From: Selaginella moellendorffii
Taxonomy: Eukaryota > Streptophyta > Lycopodiopsida > Selaginellales > Selaginellaceae
DNA: 37,174 nucleotides
Assembly (NCBI RefSeq): GCF_000143415.4
Contig: NW_003314309.1
Location: forward strand, 386,300-423,473
Direction of reading: 5' to 3'
The position numbers and the translations under genes are program-made. Shown piece after piece: positions 9,250 to 19,007 of the stretch. Below the pieces are notes generated by a model. The model was not told the DNA's origin. It saw only the letters and a program-made list of their open reading frames with translations, and did no database searches. How positions within the stretch are numbered: the first letter of the stretch is position 1; each line of letters begins with the position of its first letter.

Positions 9250-11716
9250 AATAGTATGATTTCTTCCTGCATAGTGTAAAAAGCTTGTAATGGAATGCCA
9301 AGTCCTTCATGCATCCCTGGTGTATAAGGTGGAAAATTTATATAAGAAATTCACAGTGCTGGCGCTTATTTACAATGAAGCAAGGATAGAGATTACCTAA
9401 AGGTCAAGGTTGCAAACACATCTTTACTCAAAAGTAACTGCACTTTCAGTTGATGCTTGGTCTATTGCTGGTTCATTGATCTATTGCAGTATTGCAGCGT
9501 CCAGTGTGCTGTTCAGAAGTCGTTCAGAAATCGGTCTTCTCAGCAGTCGTGTCGTGTGTGTGTGTGTGTGTGACACACACACACACACACACACACAGAG
9601 CTACTTTGCAGCTCAAAATCTGCCCAATATCCCAAAGGTTGGAGCGTCATTACAAAGTTAAAGCATTGATGCCATCTATTTGAAGTTTTTAAAGTTTAAC
9701 CATTAGATGAAAAGTATATTCTTAGATAATATTTTTAAATAAGAGATTTAGTAAAGGGAGTATGAATAATGAAAGAATAAGGACCTACCTTTATTTTCTA
9801 GTAAACCAAAAATAAAAAACTTAGAAAGGCAAATAGTTTAGGAGATTGCAAATATCAACTACTGCCATGCCAATTGTGTGGGGGAGGAAATTTCTTCTAA
9901 TTCTTTGAAAATTTAATGTTACAGGTTTATTATAATGCATTTAGTGAAATTTGGCTTTTTTATCAGCTTCAACCTTTACATTAACTCATTGAAATTTGTT
10001 GTAGTGATTAGAATAAATTACAAAATAATAAGGAATTTAAAATTCACTGAGATTTATAAACTTTATAAGCTTACTATTTTGTTTTTAATGGCAAAACAAG
10101 TTCAATAACTACTGTATAAAATGAAATGTTTAGGTATTAGTTTTATCTTTCTAAAAATGTTACTAGATTAATTACACTTGTGATAAATGCTAAGAAATCA
10201 CTTGAAAATTATTAGAAAAATTAACAATGAAATTACAATATTACAAAGTTTACTCTAAATCTTAAATTTTTTATCATTTTTATTATAAATTTAAGGAGTG
10301 AAGATGTAAATCTAACTAATTCATATTATTAAATTTACTCAGTTTCTGAATTCTATGATTTAGAGATATATGTAATGTATTAGTAAAAATTTATTTATAT
10401 TTATCATTCTAGTGATCATACTTAGAAGCATACTTTTCATCTTACTTATGCTTTTGAGTTAGTTGCAAAATCCATTAATGATATCCATTTAGCCACTTAT
10501 ATTGCTATTCAGTGCTTAGTATTAGAGGGGGGGCATAATATCATATATTTGCCATCTTTCTATATTTGCTAAAGTGTATTTTAGGATTTGAACTTTAACT
10601 TTTACTCATGAGATTTGAACTCAAATTACATTAAAAAATATTTTTCATTCATAGGTTGGACCAAATTAGTTTCTAAGATCATTATAAACCTAGGACTTTA
10701 TATTTAAAGTGTTTAACACAAATTCATTTTTTTCTTCTTTTATTTAGTATTTGATTAGTAATTTCATCATCTTCCCTCTCTTGATGACAAGCTCTTGATA
10801 GTTTAAACAGTCTAAATACAAAGCTCTTGCACCATTCATTCATAGGTGAACATGATCCAAACCACTACAAACAAACATCATATCACAATAGCCATAGAAG
10901 GCCATAAGAAAAAGACCACAGTCATAAAGAGATCAATCCAGCAACAAAGGTGACAACTTCTATGCTAAACTCACTTTGTGTAAATTGCCTTTTCCTTTGG
11001 CTTTTCCACTTTGACTTAAAACTCTCTAAGGTCAATCAATCCTAGAAAAAGGTGAGATAGAGAATTATACTTGAGACTCAAGTCTTATTATTCCTTCTTG
11101 CAACTAGCTCTAGGAATTAGCTAACGCTTGGAAGAGTTTGCATAGCTCACTGTCTACCTTACCAGGACTTGTCCACACGGTGACTACTAGGGAGACTTCT
11201 AATTCAAAGGCTTTTGTCCTCCTAGCAAAGGTGGCACATGCTGATTTCACTTGACTCAGGATCCAGCACCAACATCATATCTCTTAAACTTGCACAACAT
11301 ATTGACATTCCAGATCTCCCTAAATGCCCAAGTCTTGTTTGAAAACATTTGTGAATCATAGCATCACATGGCTGTTGGAGCTCCTTCTCTCAACAAGTCC
11401 TTGATTCTTAATCGGCCTTATCATGCAGCTGCCATACAGCCTGGTGCGCAGGATATATGAATATTGGTGCTGGGACATCCATGCAAAGGATCACAAACAA
11501 TAGTGGCCAAGTTCTTGGGACAAACTCCTCTTTATGTGAGCTACTATCCACAGCAGCAGCCAGCCAGCCAAGAACGGCCGCAAGTGTTGGACGACTAGAG
11601 AACTCCACTTTGACAAAGGTGGGTATCTATCTCAACAGTGGAATCTACTTACCTGGGAGCCACACCGAGTTGAGGATCACGAGAGGGACGGCTAACAAAT
11701 GTGACATCACATTCTA
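9250..11716. other. AT-rich stretch without recognisable gene
   Basis: Apart from the GT/AC palindrome at 9554-9597 I see no coding region. About 9680-10780 is strongly AT-rich with dense stops in all frames. GATTTGAAC stretches near 10590 and 10612 resemble a reversed pol III B box, but no tRNA-like structure surrounds them. 10790-11716 has more balanced composition and may be decayed repeat or gene sequence that I cannot identify. Confidence 0.5.
9554..9597. repeat. GT/AC palindromic microsatellite
   Basis: A 19-nt GT run (9554-9572) is followed by an AC run (9573-9597). The two pair perfectly as a 19-bp inverted repeat around a single A at 9573, so the site can form a long hairpin or cruciform. 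Confidence 0.95.
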
Positions 11717-12026
11717 GGGGCAAGAAGTACTTGAAGCAATTTGCAGATCTCCCACCGACTTTACCTGGGAAGAAGCTACAATATGAGCTGTTGGAAGCAT
11801 TCCCCAACTACCAAGCATCTTACTTCAACTCTAACAAGTAGGTGCAATAGAGAATTGAGCTTATTGAGCAAGTCTACGAGTGCAAATTGCTAGACCATGT
11901 TTGTGAACTGGAAATAAGAAATAGGCTCATTGGATTGCGAAAGTAGCTTAGGACAGTGGTGGATGCCATGAAGGAGATGGGGAATGAGCTCATAAAGTAC
12001 AAATATAATTGGAGCTCGGGAATTTG
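11717..12026 (+). pseudogene. unrecognised coding remnant with three in-frame TAG codons
   Basis: One plus-strand frame of about 100 codons starts after an acceptor-like TTCTAG and ends at a TGA near 12026. It is interrupted only by TAG at 11839-11841, 11848-11850 and 11944-11946. The composition is that of a real protein: a GKKLQYELLEAFPNY start, then a Glu/Lys/Leu-rich, probably helical second half. All three stops could be CAG codons changed by a single C to T step. I do not recognise the family. It could be an exon of a dead host gene or of a DNA transposon. Confidence 0.45.
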
Positions 12027-12690
12027 AAGTTGAAGTGAAGATCTCTACTTTTTGAAGGTATCAATTTAACTTTCAAAATTATCAATATAGCTTGTCCAAT
12101 GGTTGCAGTGACTTTTTGTCATGGAATTGCAACAATAAAAAGCCTATGGTTAGAACCATGCAACTATACTAATGAGGACAAATACATTTGTAGATCCGGG
12201 TTTAATGTAAATCCTTTTCAAGACAGCATTCCAAACTTGTGCTCGGCACTGAAGAAATATTATTCTGGATTTGGTTTTATTTCCTCAAAAGCTAAATGTT
12301 ATAGAAGATATATTGGCCTCAAGGCCATTGAAGATGATAACAAGCTAATAAATCTTTGATTTATTCACAATATGGTAAGAGAATAAATAAAAGAAAGAAA
12401 GAAGAAAGAGGCAATTTTATGACATCTTTAACTGTATATATACACATATACACATGACGAAGTATGACTTATATAAGCAATACAACCAAACAGTTCAGCA
12501 AACAAATGCTTTTTGCTAGAAACTAAAACCACATCTATGATTGTATGTGTAAATCCATATATAAATTGTCGCAATAATCATATTCTCCAAACAGTTTAAA
12601 TTCTCGTGAACTAGGGTTATATATATTTAAAATATTAAATATTTTAAACCTATAATATATATCGCTATATATATCGCAACTTAAGCATAG
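12027..12690. other. no recognisable gene
   Basis: An 86-codon plus-strand open frame (12099-12359) has normal composition but no known motif. The rest is AT-rich, with TATA-type simple sequence near 12430-12460 and 12620-12680. Confidence 0.45.
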
Positions 12691-14850
12691 CTCCACCGCT
12701 TCCTGGCAGCAGATGTCAATCGCTTGGAAACAAACGGGACCTGGATTCGCCTCCATGATGTGAAGTTCTGTGCGACAGTCGATCAGCGCAGCAGACGCTG
12801 AGCTCCTGCGTCTCGTATCGTCATTAAGGACCCCTGTGACCCCGGAATGCTATTCCAGCATTCCGTGTTCGGTGCTCCATGTGTTCCATGATTCCCCGGC
12901 TCCGTTGCCATCCGCCAGGCAGTCGACATCGATCTCTGAAGAGCCCGTCAGATACTTGTCGTCTGTCAGGATCGACTACTTCAAACCCCCGTCTCCAAGT
13001 ACTCTTCCAGGCTTTTCGTTGCTGTAAACTATCTCCATGGCCCGTCCACCAAGAACATAGGAAGGACGGACAAGGACCGCCTCTCTGCAATCTCCAATGC
13101 GCCTTCTGCCTCCAGACGAGCTGCTATTCCCAGCTGCTTGAACAGCCTTTCCTGTCCTGGACAGCGTCGATAGAATTTGGAGAAGCCTCATCCAGACAGT
13201 TTTGTAAAGGCACCGCCAGCCTCAAAGATGTTTGGCAAGCAAACTGCCCGTCCGGCTTCTCCAAATCAATGATATTCAAGACCGCGGCTGAAAAGCCAGA
13301 CCACCTCTCGCATCATAGCCAGTTGAGACGGGAGTTCATCATCTGTTGTCTTAAATCCTATTTCCTGGAACGGAAAAAAAAAAACGCGCCAGTCAATCAA
13401 GGAGAAACGATCATAAAACAGACCAACCAAAGCAGTAACTTAACAAGAACAAACAGGAGGAGCATGTACATACGTGAAGTACGAAGGATGCATGACAGCA
13501 GCAGTAGTCGAATTCACAGCAGTAGTCGAATTCAATTCCTTGTCCGATACGATCGGGACCACCACCAAGGATCAATAACTTCTTCCTGTTGCAAGCCTGG
13601 GGCTATCGTCATAGGATGAGTACCTGTAAGGTGTGTTGGCTTCGAACTCTGCAGCACAGGTGTTAAATGCTGGCACCACTCCCAGAGCCCTGTGAGCTCG
13701 AACCTCTGGTTCGGCAGTTTTTGTAGCATAAGTAACTTGTCTGTCGCCAAAAACCTCGTTGCTTGATCTGGTACATAGCTGTGTCAGCTTTGTGTTGGAC
13801 AGAAACTCCTCCACCACGAATGACTCCTTGAGCTGTCCCAGGAACCACGGATCGAAAAAAGTCAGCTCGCTAATTTCTTCCGAGCTCGTTCTCCGCGTAA
13901 ACGGAATATATCCGGAACTGGTTACTTAATCCCCTCGGCGTCACTTGAGTTCTTTGGTACCTTCGCAACATCCAAAACCACCCGCTCCCAACGGCTTTCG
14001 AAAACGATTCCTGAAAGTCCGCCTTCATCTGAATGGGAAGTATGGAACCTGCGATCCCGGAAACTCCTGAAAAGCAGAACGAGGAATCTGCACACACTAC
14101 ACACAAAGCAAACGGGAATCCTCATAAGAAAAAGGACGAGAAAGACAAGGACGCAAGAGAACTGACCTTCGTGACCGCACAGTCCATGGATGGCTCAAAA
14201 CTAGCAAGGTGCCTTTCGTTGGGAATCTGGTCCAAAGTGCAGCTTTATAGAAAAACCAGTGACCTTTGAAGCCAGCGCCGACGATCATCTGGATAACCAT
14301 CACTTCTCAGATTTACTGCAAACTGGACGTTGGAGCCACCGCATTCAACACCTTTCTCTCGGCTCTAGCTTGGTCCCGCGGTCTCTCGTATCCTTTTCTG
14401 TCAGGATCTGAGCTGGTGCTACTGTGGAAAAGTGTGAACAAACCCATGGGGTCGATGTTCTCGATCAAGCAGATGATGACACAAGTTGTCAGCGGGGTCC
14501 CCCTTAACTCCTATTTCGCACTCCTTCCAACCACGCCAAGCAAGGACTTCTCAACCGAGACCTGTGAAGTGATGCTCGCTGTCAAGCTTTAAAATAGATT
14601 TGGGCTCCTCCTCTTGTTGTACGCATTACCCCCTCCGATCCGATCCGTGGGTATGCGTGGAAGGAATCGGTGTAACAGCCGTTCGAGTCACTCCCTTTGA
14701 AATTCTCCGTTCTTCTTATCGGGCTTGGCTACCCTGGGACGCAAGCTTGAAAGCCTACGATGCTTATCGTAAGTCATAGAGGCCGGATACTTTGGTGCCG
14801 ATGAAAGGTGTGGAACTCTTTTGGAACTGCAAGAGATCTCTTCCGGTCAC
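12690..14850 (-). pseudogene. carB: carbamoyl-phosphate synthase large subunit, broken copy
   Basis: In living copies this plastid enzyme makes carbamoyl phosphate for arginine and pyrimidine synthesis from two homologous ATP-grasp halves. On the minus strand, pieces appear in the right order but in shifting frames: GGGNAYNK (about 14665-14640), ENIDPMG (about 14450), ECGGSNVQFAVN (about 14345-14310), FEPSMDCAVTK (about 14205-14175), then a 79-bp intron-like gap, IPRSAF and FQESFSKAVGS (about 14095-13985), TCAAEFEANTPY and YSSYD (about 13650-13615), [16 protein letters not shown] (about 13570-13520), another intron-like gap after CHASF (acceptor near 13374), IDLEKPDG (about 13270-13245), SIDAVQDR, VRPSYVLGGRAMEIVY (about 13075-13025), GIMEHMEH (about 12890) and MEANPG (about 12755). 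Many indels and stops, an 18-bp tandem duplication at 13498-13533 and the lack of both ends show a dead duplicated gene. Retained introns exclude a retrocopy. Confidence 0.88.
13498..13533. repeat. 18-bp tandem duplication inside the carB pseudogene
   Basis: Two head-to-tail copies of an 18-bp unit (13498-13515 and 13516-13533, one mismatch) repeat the codons for EFDYCC of the second ATP-grasp half. The duplication keeps frame, and functional CarB has a single copy at this place. Confidence 0.85.
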
Positions 14851-16400
14851 GCAGGAGTTGAGATTTGGCAAGTGGATTTTACTTACCGTTCAGCCGCCAT
14901 CGCTGCCTCTAGCAAACGCCTTATGCCGACAAATCCATTCCCCACACCGGGAAATGCGAGCGAGAATGCAGGCGCCGGCGGCACATCGACGCCTCGAAAT
15001 CTAGCAGCTAGAGTCTCCTCCGCCATGAAATCCAGCTCCGAAACGCCTACCTCGGCTCGGCGCGGGCGCCCGACGCCTTTAGGGCTCCTCATACACCCTA
15101 ATCGAAGATCGTTAATTAGAAGTATAGCCGATTGAGACGTATATTGTATAAATACGCATCCAGTACATTTATTGTATCGCCCACGTACACACACACACTC
15201 ACACACACATACAACTAAGGCTGCATGATTGGTGACAAGTATGGTCGACCAGATATTATACAAAACCTCTTGAAAGACTATAACGGCTGGTGGTTGGTAT
15301 TTCTACGTCCGAGGCCGTACGAAGTCTTTGATTTTGTTAAGCGTATAAACACGTGGGTCAAGCACTAATCTAACAATCAGGCCGCCCCCGCCAAACAACA
15401 CTGGCATGGCAATGATCCGCCAAACAAAAACAACGAGACTAAGCTATGGGAGTGGCATCTCTTGGGAGTCCTTTGAATGGAATTTTGGATGTTTAGAAGA
15501 ACAGCGTGCGTGATTGATTGATGGAACCACATTTGGGAACAAGTTGTGCCTTGTCCCAACGCGTTTGTTTTGGGCCGTTTAGTTACAAGCCGGTTTTAAG
15601 AACATTAGATTTACGGCCCAAAGCCAAAAGTTTGCCCAACAAACATTTAACAAAAAATGGGTGAGAGCATAAATTTGCCAAATGGTGGCTTTTTGGGGAG
15701 CTCGAATGTGCCAATTGCGGCATCTAGTGAAGGGCAGAAGGATCACAATGCTCCCATAAGTAAGATTCGTTGCTTTGTTATTCTTTTTTCCACCATAACA
15801 TTGCCAAATAGCTAGACCGAAATTTCTGCCGTACGGACGGGGCGAAAGTGGACCACTCCTGGCCGCCTGGCGAAAGTACAACCGGTTGAGTAACCCAAGC
15901 TATAGCACAAACAAGTTTTACCACGCAAAAAAGTCCACTGGAGTCATCGCATCGGCCATCTAGTATTACTTAAAGCACCGCCCCCTTGCTCATCGCCTTT
16001 CATTGCCATTGCTCGCTCCTTCCTCGGCCCGATTTTTAGGTCACTATAAGCGCTTTGGCTTTGTTTTACCCTGTGTTCCCGGGGCGGGGCGCTGCCCGCG
16101 CGAGAGAAGGCGCGAGGGGAATTTCTTGGTGTCGCGCGCGCGGCCGCGATTTCTGGAGCGCCGAGGAGCCGCTCGGATGCCCGTCGCCAATGCAGATGTC
16201 GCCGCCGCGCCTCGCTCTCTCCAAGAATCCCTGCCTGGGGAGCGCGCACAACAGGCCCGGGATGCGGCATTCTGTCCAGATTTCGGGCGGGGCTGAGCTC
16301 CGGATGGTGTGATTGAGCACCGGATTGACGAGATTTTGCCAAGAAATCAGCCTCTCTCTCGCCCCGCTGCTCTCTTTGCTCTCGCTCCTCCTGCCGCGCC
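14851..16400. other. intergenic region and MATE promoter/leader
   Basis: 14851-15260 may hold a little more decayed carB N-terminal sequence on the minus strand, but I find no firm motif. A short CA-rich microsatellite lies at about 15186-15215. From about 16070 to 16290 the sequence turns GC-rich with many CpGs, in contrast to the AT-rich repeats around it. It probably forms the 5' leader and core promoter of the MATE gene. I could not place a TATA box with confidence. Confidence 0.5.
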
Positions 16401-16406
16401 GCCGCG

Positions 16407-19007
16407 ATGTGTCGTCTCAATCCCTGCGAGTGCGAGGAAGATAATCCTCTGATTGCCGCCGCCGCGGCAGCGCCAGCGCCAGCGCCTTCGTCAATCGTGC
16501 TCGTGCTTCCCAGCATCAACGATCCTGTCGTCCAGCCCGTGAAAGATTACGAATCGGAGCTCCATCGATGGCCAACATCCGCCGAGGTGGGTGTCTCTTG
16601 CCATAATATATTTTCTCTTCTTGGATCCCTCTTTCTTTCCTTGGCTGCATGCATTGCTTGCGGCCTTGATCGTGATTTTTCCAGGGAATTTTTTCCGTGC
16701 GGCGCTGTGCTGGTGTGTGCCTGTGGTACCATCACTCCCACGGCAGCCAGCGTCCATGGCCAGCTAGTTTGCTTGCTCGCGAGAATCACTGTGTTATTGT
16801 ATTTTTTTCCCTCGGGATTTGATCTCCGATTTGGCTGTGATTTATATCCTTTGTTTTCATGTGGCATTTCTTTCCTCGGTCATACGGGCACGTTTGTAAA
16901 TGTATTGCTTGCTTGCTTGCACCTCTCCTGCTGTGGATCCATCGGTGTCAGTCGCCCGCTATGCTCTGTGACAAGCTTGGACTGGAGGCCGTGTCGCGTT
17001 CGCGTGGATTTGTGTATGATATTGTACCGGCACCGGCACGGTGCCTGTGAGAGCGAGTCAGTCGGTCGCGACGAGCGGAAGAAAGAATGCGTGCTGTGAC
17101 TTTGTCATGCGTGTGAGACCGAGGTAGAGAGCAAAGGCACTGATCGATCCTTTCTCGTTTTTTTTCCAAATGGAGCACAGGTTGTGGAGGAATTGAAGCA
17201 GATGAGTGGCATAGCGGGACCCATGGTGGTAATGGGTCTGCTTCTTTATGCCAGGTCTATGATATCCATGCTATTTCTAGGCCATCTCGGGAAGATGGAG
17301 CTCGCTGGAGGAGCTCTATCCATGGGCTTCGCCAACATCACCGGCTACTCTGTGCTGGCGGGGCTGGCCATGGGGATGGAGCCGATCTGCGGCCAGGCTT
17401 GCGGAGCCAAGAGGTGGCACCTGATGGGCATTACACTCCAGCGGACCATCCTGGTGCTCCTCTGCGTCTGCGTGCCCATCGCCAGCCTGTGGATCAACAT
17501 GCAGCGAATTCTGCTGTGGTGCGGCCAGGACGAGGGCATCACGGCAATGGCGGGTACATACATACTCTTCTCGCTTCCCGACTTGCTGGCGCAGGCAATT
17601 CTCAACCCCCTCCGGATTTACCTGCGGACGCAGAACATCACCACGCCGCTCACCTGGTGCTCGGCGCTGGCGCTGGCGCTGCACGTTCCCATCAACCTGC
17701 TGCTGGTGATCCACTTGAAGATGAGGATCCGCGGGGTGGCGCTCTCCGCCGCATTGACCGACTTCAACCTCGTCATCTTCCTGGTGGGCTACCTCCGCAT
17801 CTCGGGCAAATACAAAAGGACGTGGGACGGCTGGTCGCGGGACTCGCTCAAGGACTGGCGCCCGCTTCTCAACCTGGCCATCCCCAGCTGCATCAGCGTG
17901 TGCCTCGAGTGGTGGTGGTACGAGTTCATGATCATCGTGTCGGGGCTGCTGACCAACGCAAAGGCGGCGGTGGCGTCCATGGGCATCCTCATCCAGACCA
18001 CGGCGCTCGTCTACATCTTCCCCTCGTCGCTCAGCCTGGCCGTGTCGACGCGGGTGGGCAACGAGCTGGGCGCCAACCGGCCGGCCAAGGCCCGCATTGC
18101 GATGATGGTGGCGCTGGCCTGCGCGGGGGTGGTGGCGGTGCTGGCCATGACGTTCACGACGACGATGCGGCATGTGTGGGGGGGCATGTTCACCAAGGAC
18201 GACTCCATCCTCTCGCTCACGTCGCTGGTTCTGCCCATTGTTGGGCTGTGCGAGCTCGGGAACTGTCCGCAGACAACTGGCTGTGGGGTCCTCCGGGGCT
18301 GCGCGCGGCCATCGACGGGGGCCAACATCAATCTGGGATCCTTCTACTTTGTGGGGATGCCAGTGGCGATGGCTCTTGGGTTCTTGTTTAATGTCGGGTT
18401 CCCTGGGCTCTGGCTGGGCCTGCTGGCGGCACAAGGGACATGTGCGGCCCTCATGATGATTGTGCTGATGCGGACGGATTGGGCTCTGCAGGCGGAGAGA
18501 GCCAAGCACTTGACGTGCTCGGTGGATGCTGCTCCTGCTGCTGCTTCGAGTCCCAGGAATGACGAGGAGGAGATGAGCTGCATCATGAGCAGCAGCAACA
18601 GTGGCAGCACCGCCGCCGCCGCCACCGCCACCGCCACCGCCACCATTACGAGCAGCGCCACTAGTGTGCTCAGTGCTGCTGCCACCAACAACAACAGCAG
18701 CAGCAACAGCAATGTTTGCAAGGCAGTGGATCATCGCCACCATGAGACGACTTTTAGAGTTGATGAAGACGAGGCGGCCGTCATATCGGTGAAGGTGATG
18801 CCCCTGGTGGAAAGTGAAAGGGAGCACGGAGACAAGCTTCCTCCCCTTCTTCCTCCTCCCCCGCCTGCCGCTGCTCCAGCTGCTACTGTTGCTCATCATC
18901 ATCATAATCATCTTCGTCAACCATATCATCATCAACAACATCATTATCAACAGCAGCACCAGCAGGAAACTACTGCGGCAGCAGCGGCAACAGCAGCAGC
19001 TACTTGA
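16407..19007 (+). CDS. MATE/DTX efflux transporter with low-complexity C-terminal tail
   Basis: MATE carriers export organic solutes across the plasma membrane or endomembranes in exchange for H+ or Na+. Exon 1 is 16407-16586 (60 codons) and exon 2 is 17181-19007. The 594-bp intron runs from GTGGGTG to GCACAG in phase 0 and joins SAE to VVEELKQM, giving 668 aa. Residues about 68-493 carry the MATE fold of about 12 membrane helices, with the hallmark GMEPICGQACGA at 125-136 and SLAVSTRVGNELGAN in the second half. The short N-terminus with the PTSAEVVEE lead-in resembles the plant DTX48-DTX51 branch (ABS3, BCD1, ADP1, DTX50), where iron, abscisic acid and growth roles are known; the substrate here is not predictable. 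The tail, about 494-668, is a run of Ala, Thr, Ser, Asn, Pro, His and Gln repeats, far longer than usual. GC-rich third positions contrast with the AT-rich surroundings. The ATG at 16407 is chosen because it opens the frame in the GC-rich leader. Confidence 0.93.
18595..19004 (+). repeat. trinucleotide-rich segment encoding the MATE tail
   Basis: Successive short arrays of GCC/ACC, AAC/AGC, CAT/CAA and GCA/GCT/ACA triplets encode poly-Ala/Thr, Ser/Asn, Pro, His, Gln and Ala runs. Most changes keep the frame, as expected of slippage within a translated region. Confidence 0.85.

Noticed and set aside
10560-10640. Two GATTTGAAC stretches as tRNA or SINE B boxes
   Set aside because: No A box at proper spacing and no cloverleaf could be drawn; the surrounding AT-rich sequence makes chance matches likely.
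12879-13619. 246-codon plus-strand frame
   Set aside because: It is antisense to the carB pseudogene, whose motifs on the minus strand are specific; the plus-strand product shows no domain.
15186-15215. CA microsatellite
   Set aside because: Short and ordinary; noted in the intergenic entry but not unusual.
17316-18959. 547-codon open frame on the minus strand opposite the MATE gene
   Set aside because: It is the mirror of a GC-rich coding exon: high GC third positions remove stops from the opposite strand. The product is Arg/His/Gln-rich without any domain, while the sense strand encodes a complete MATE fold.
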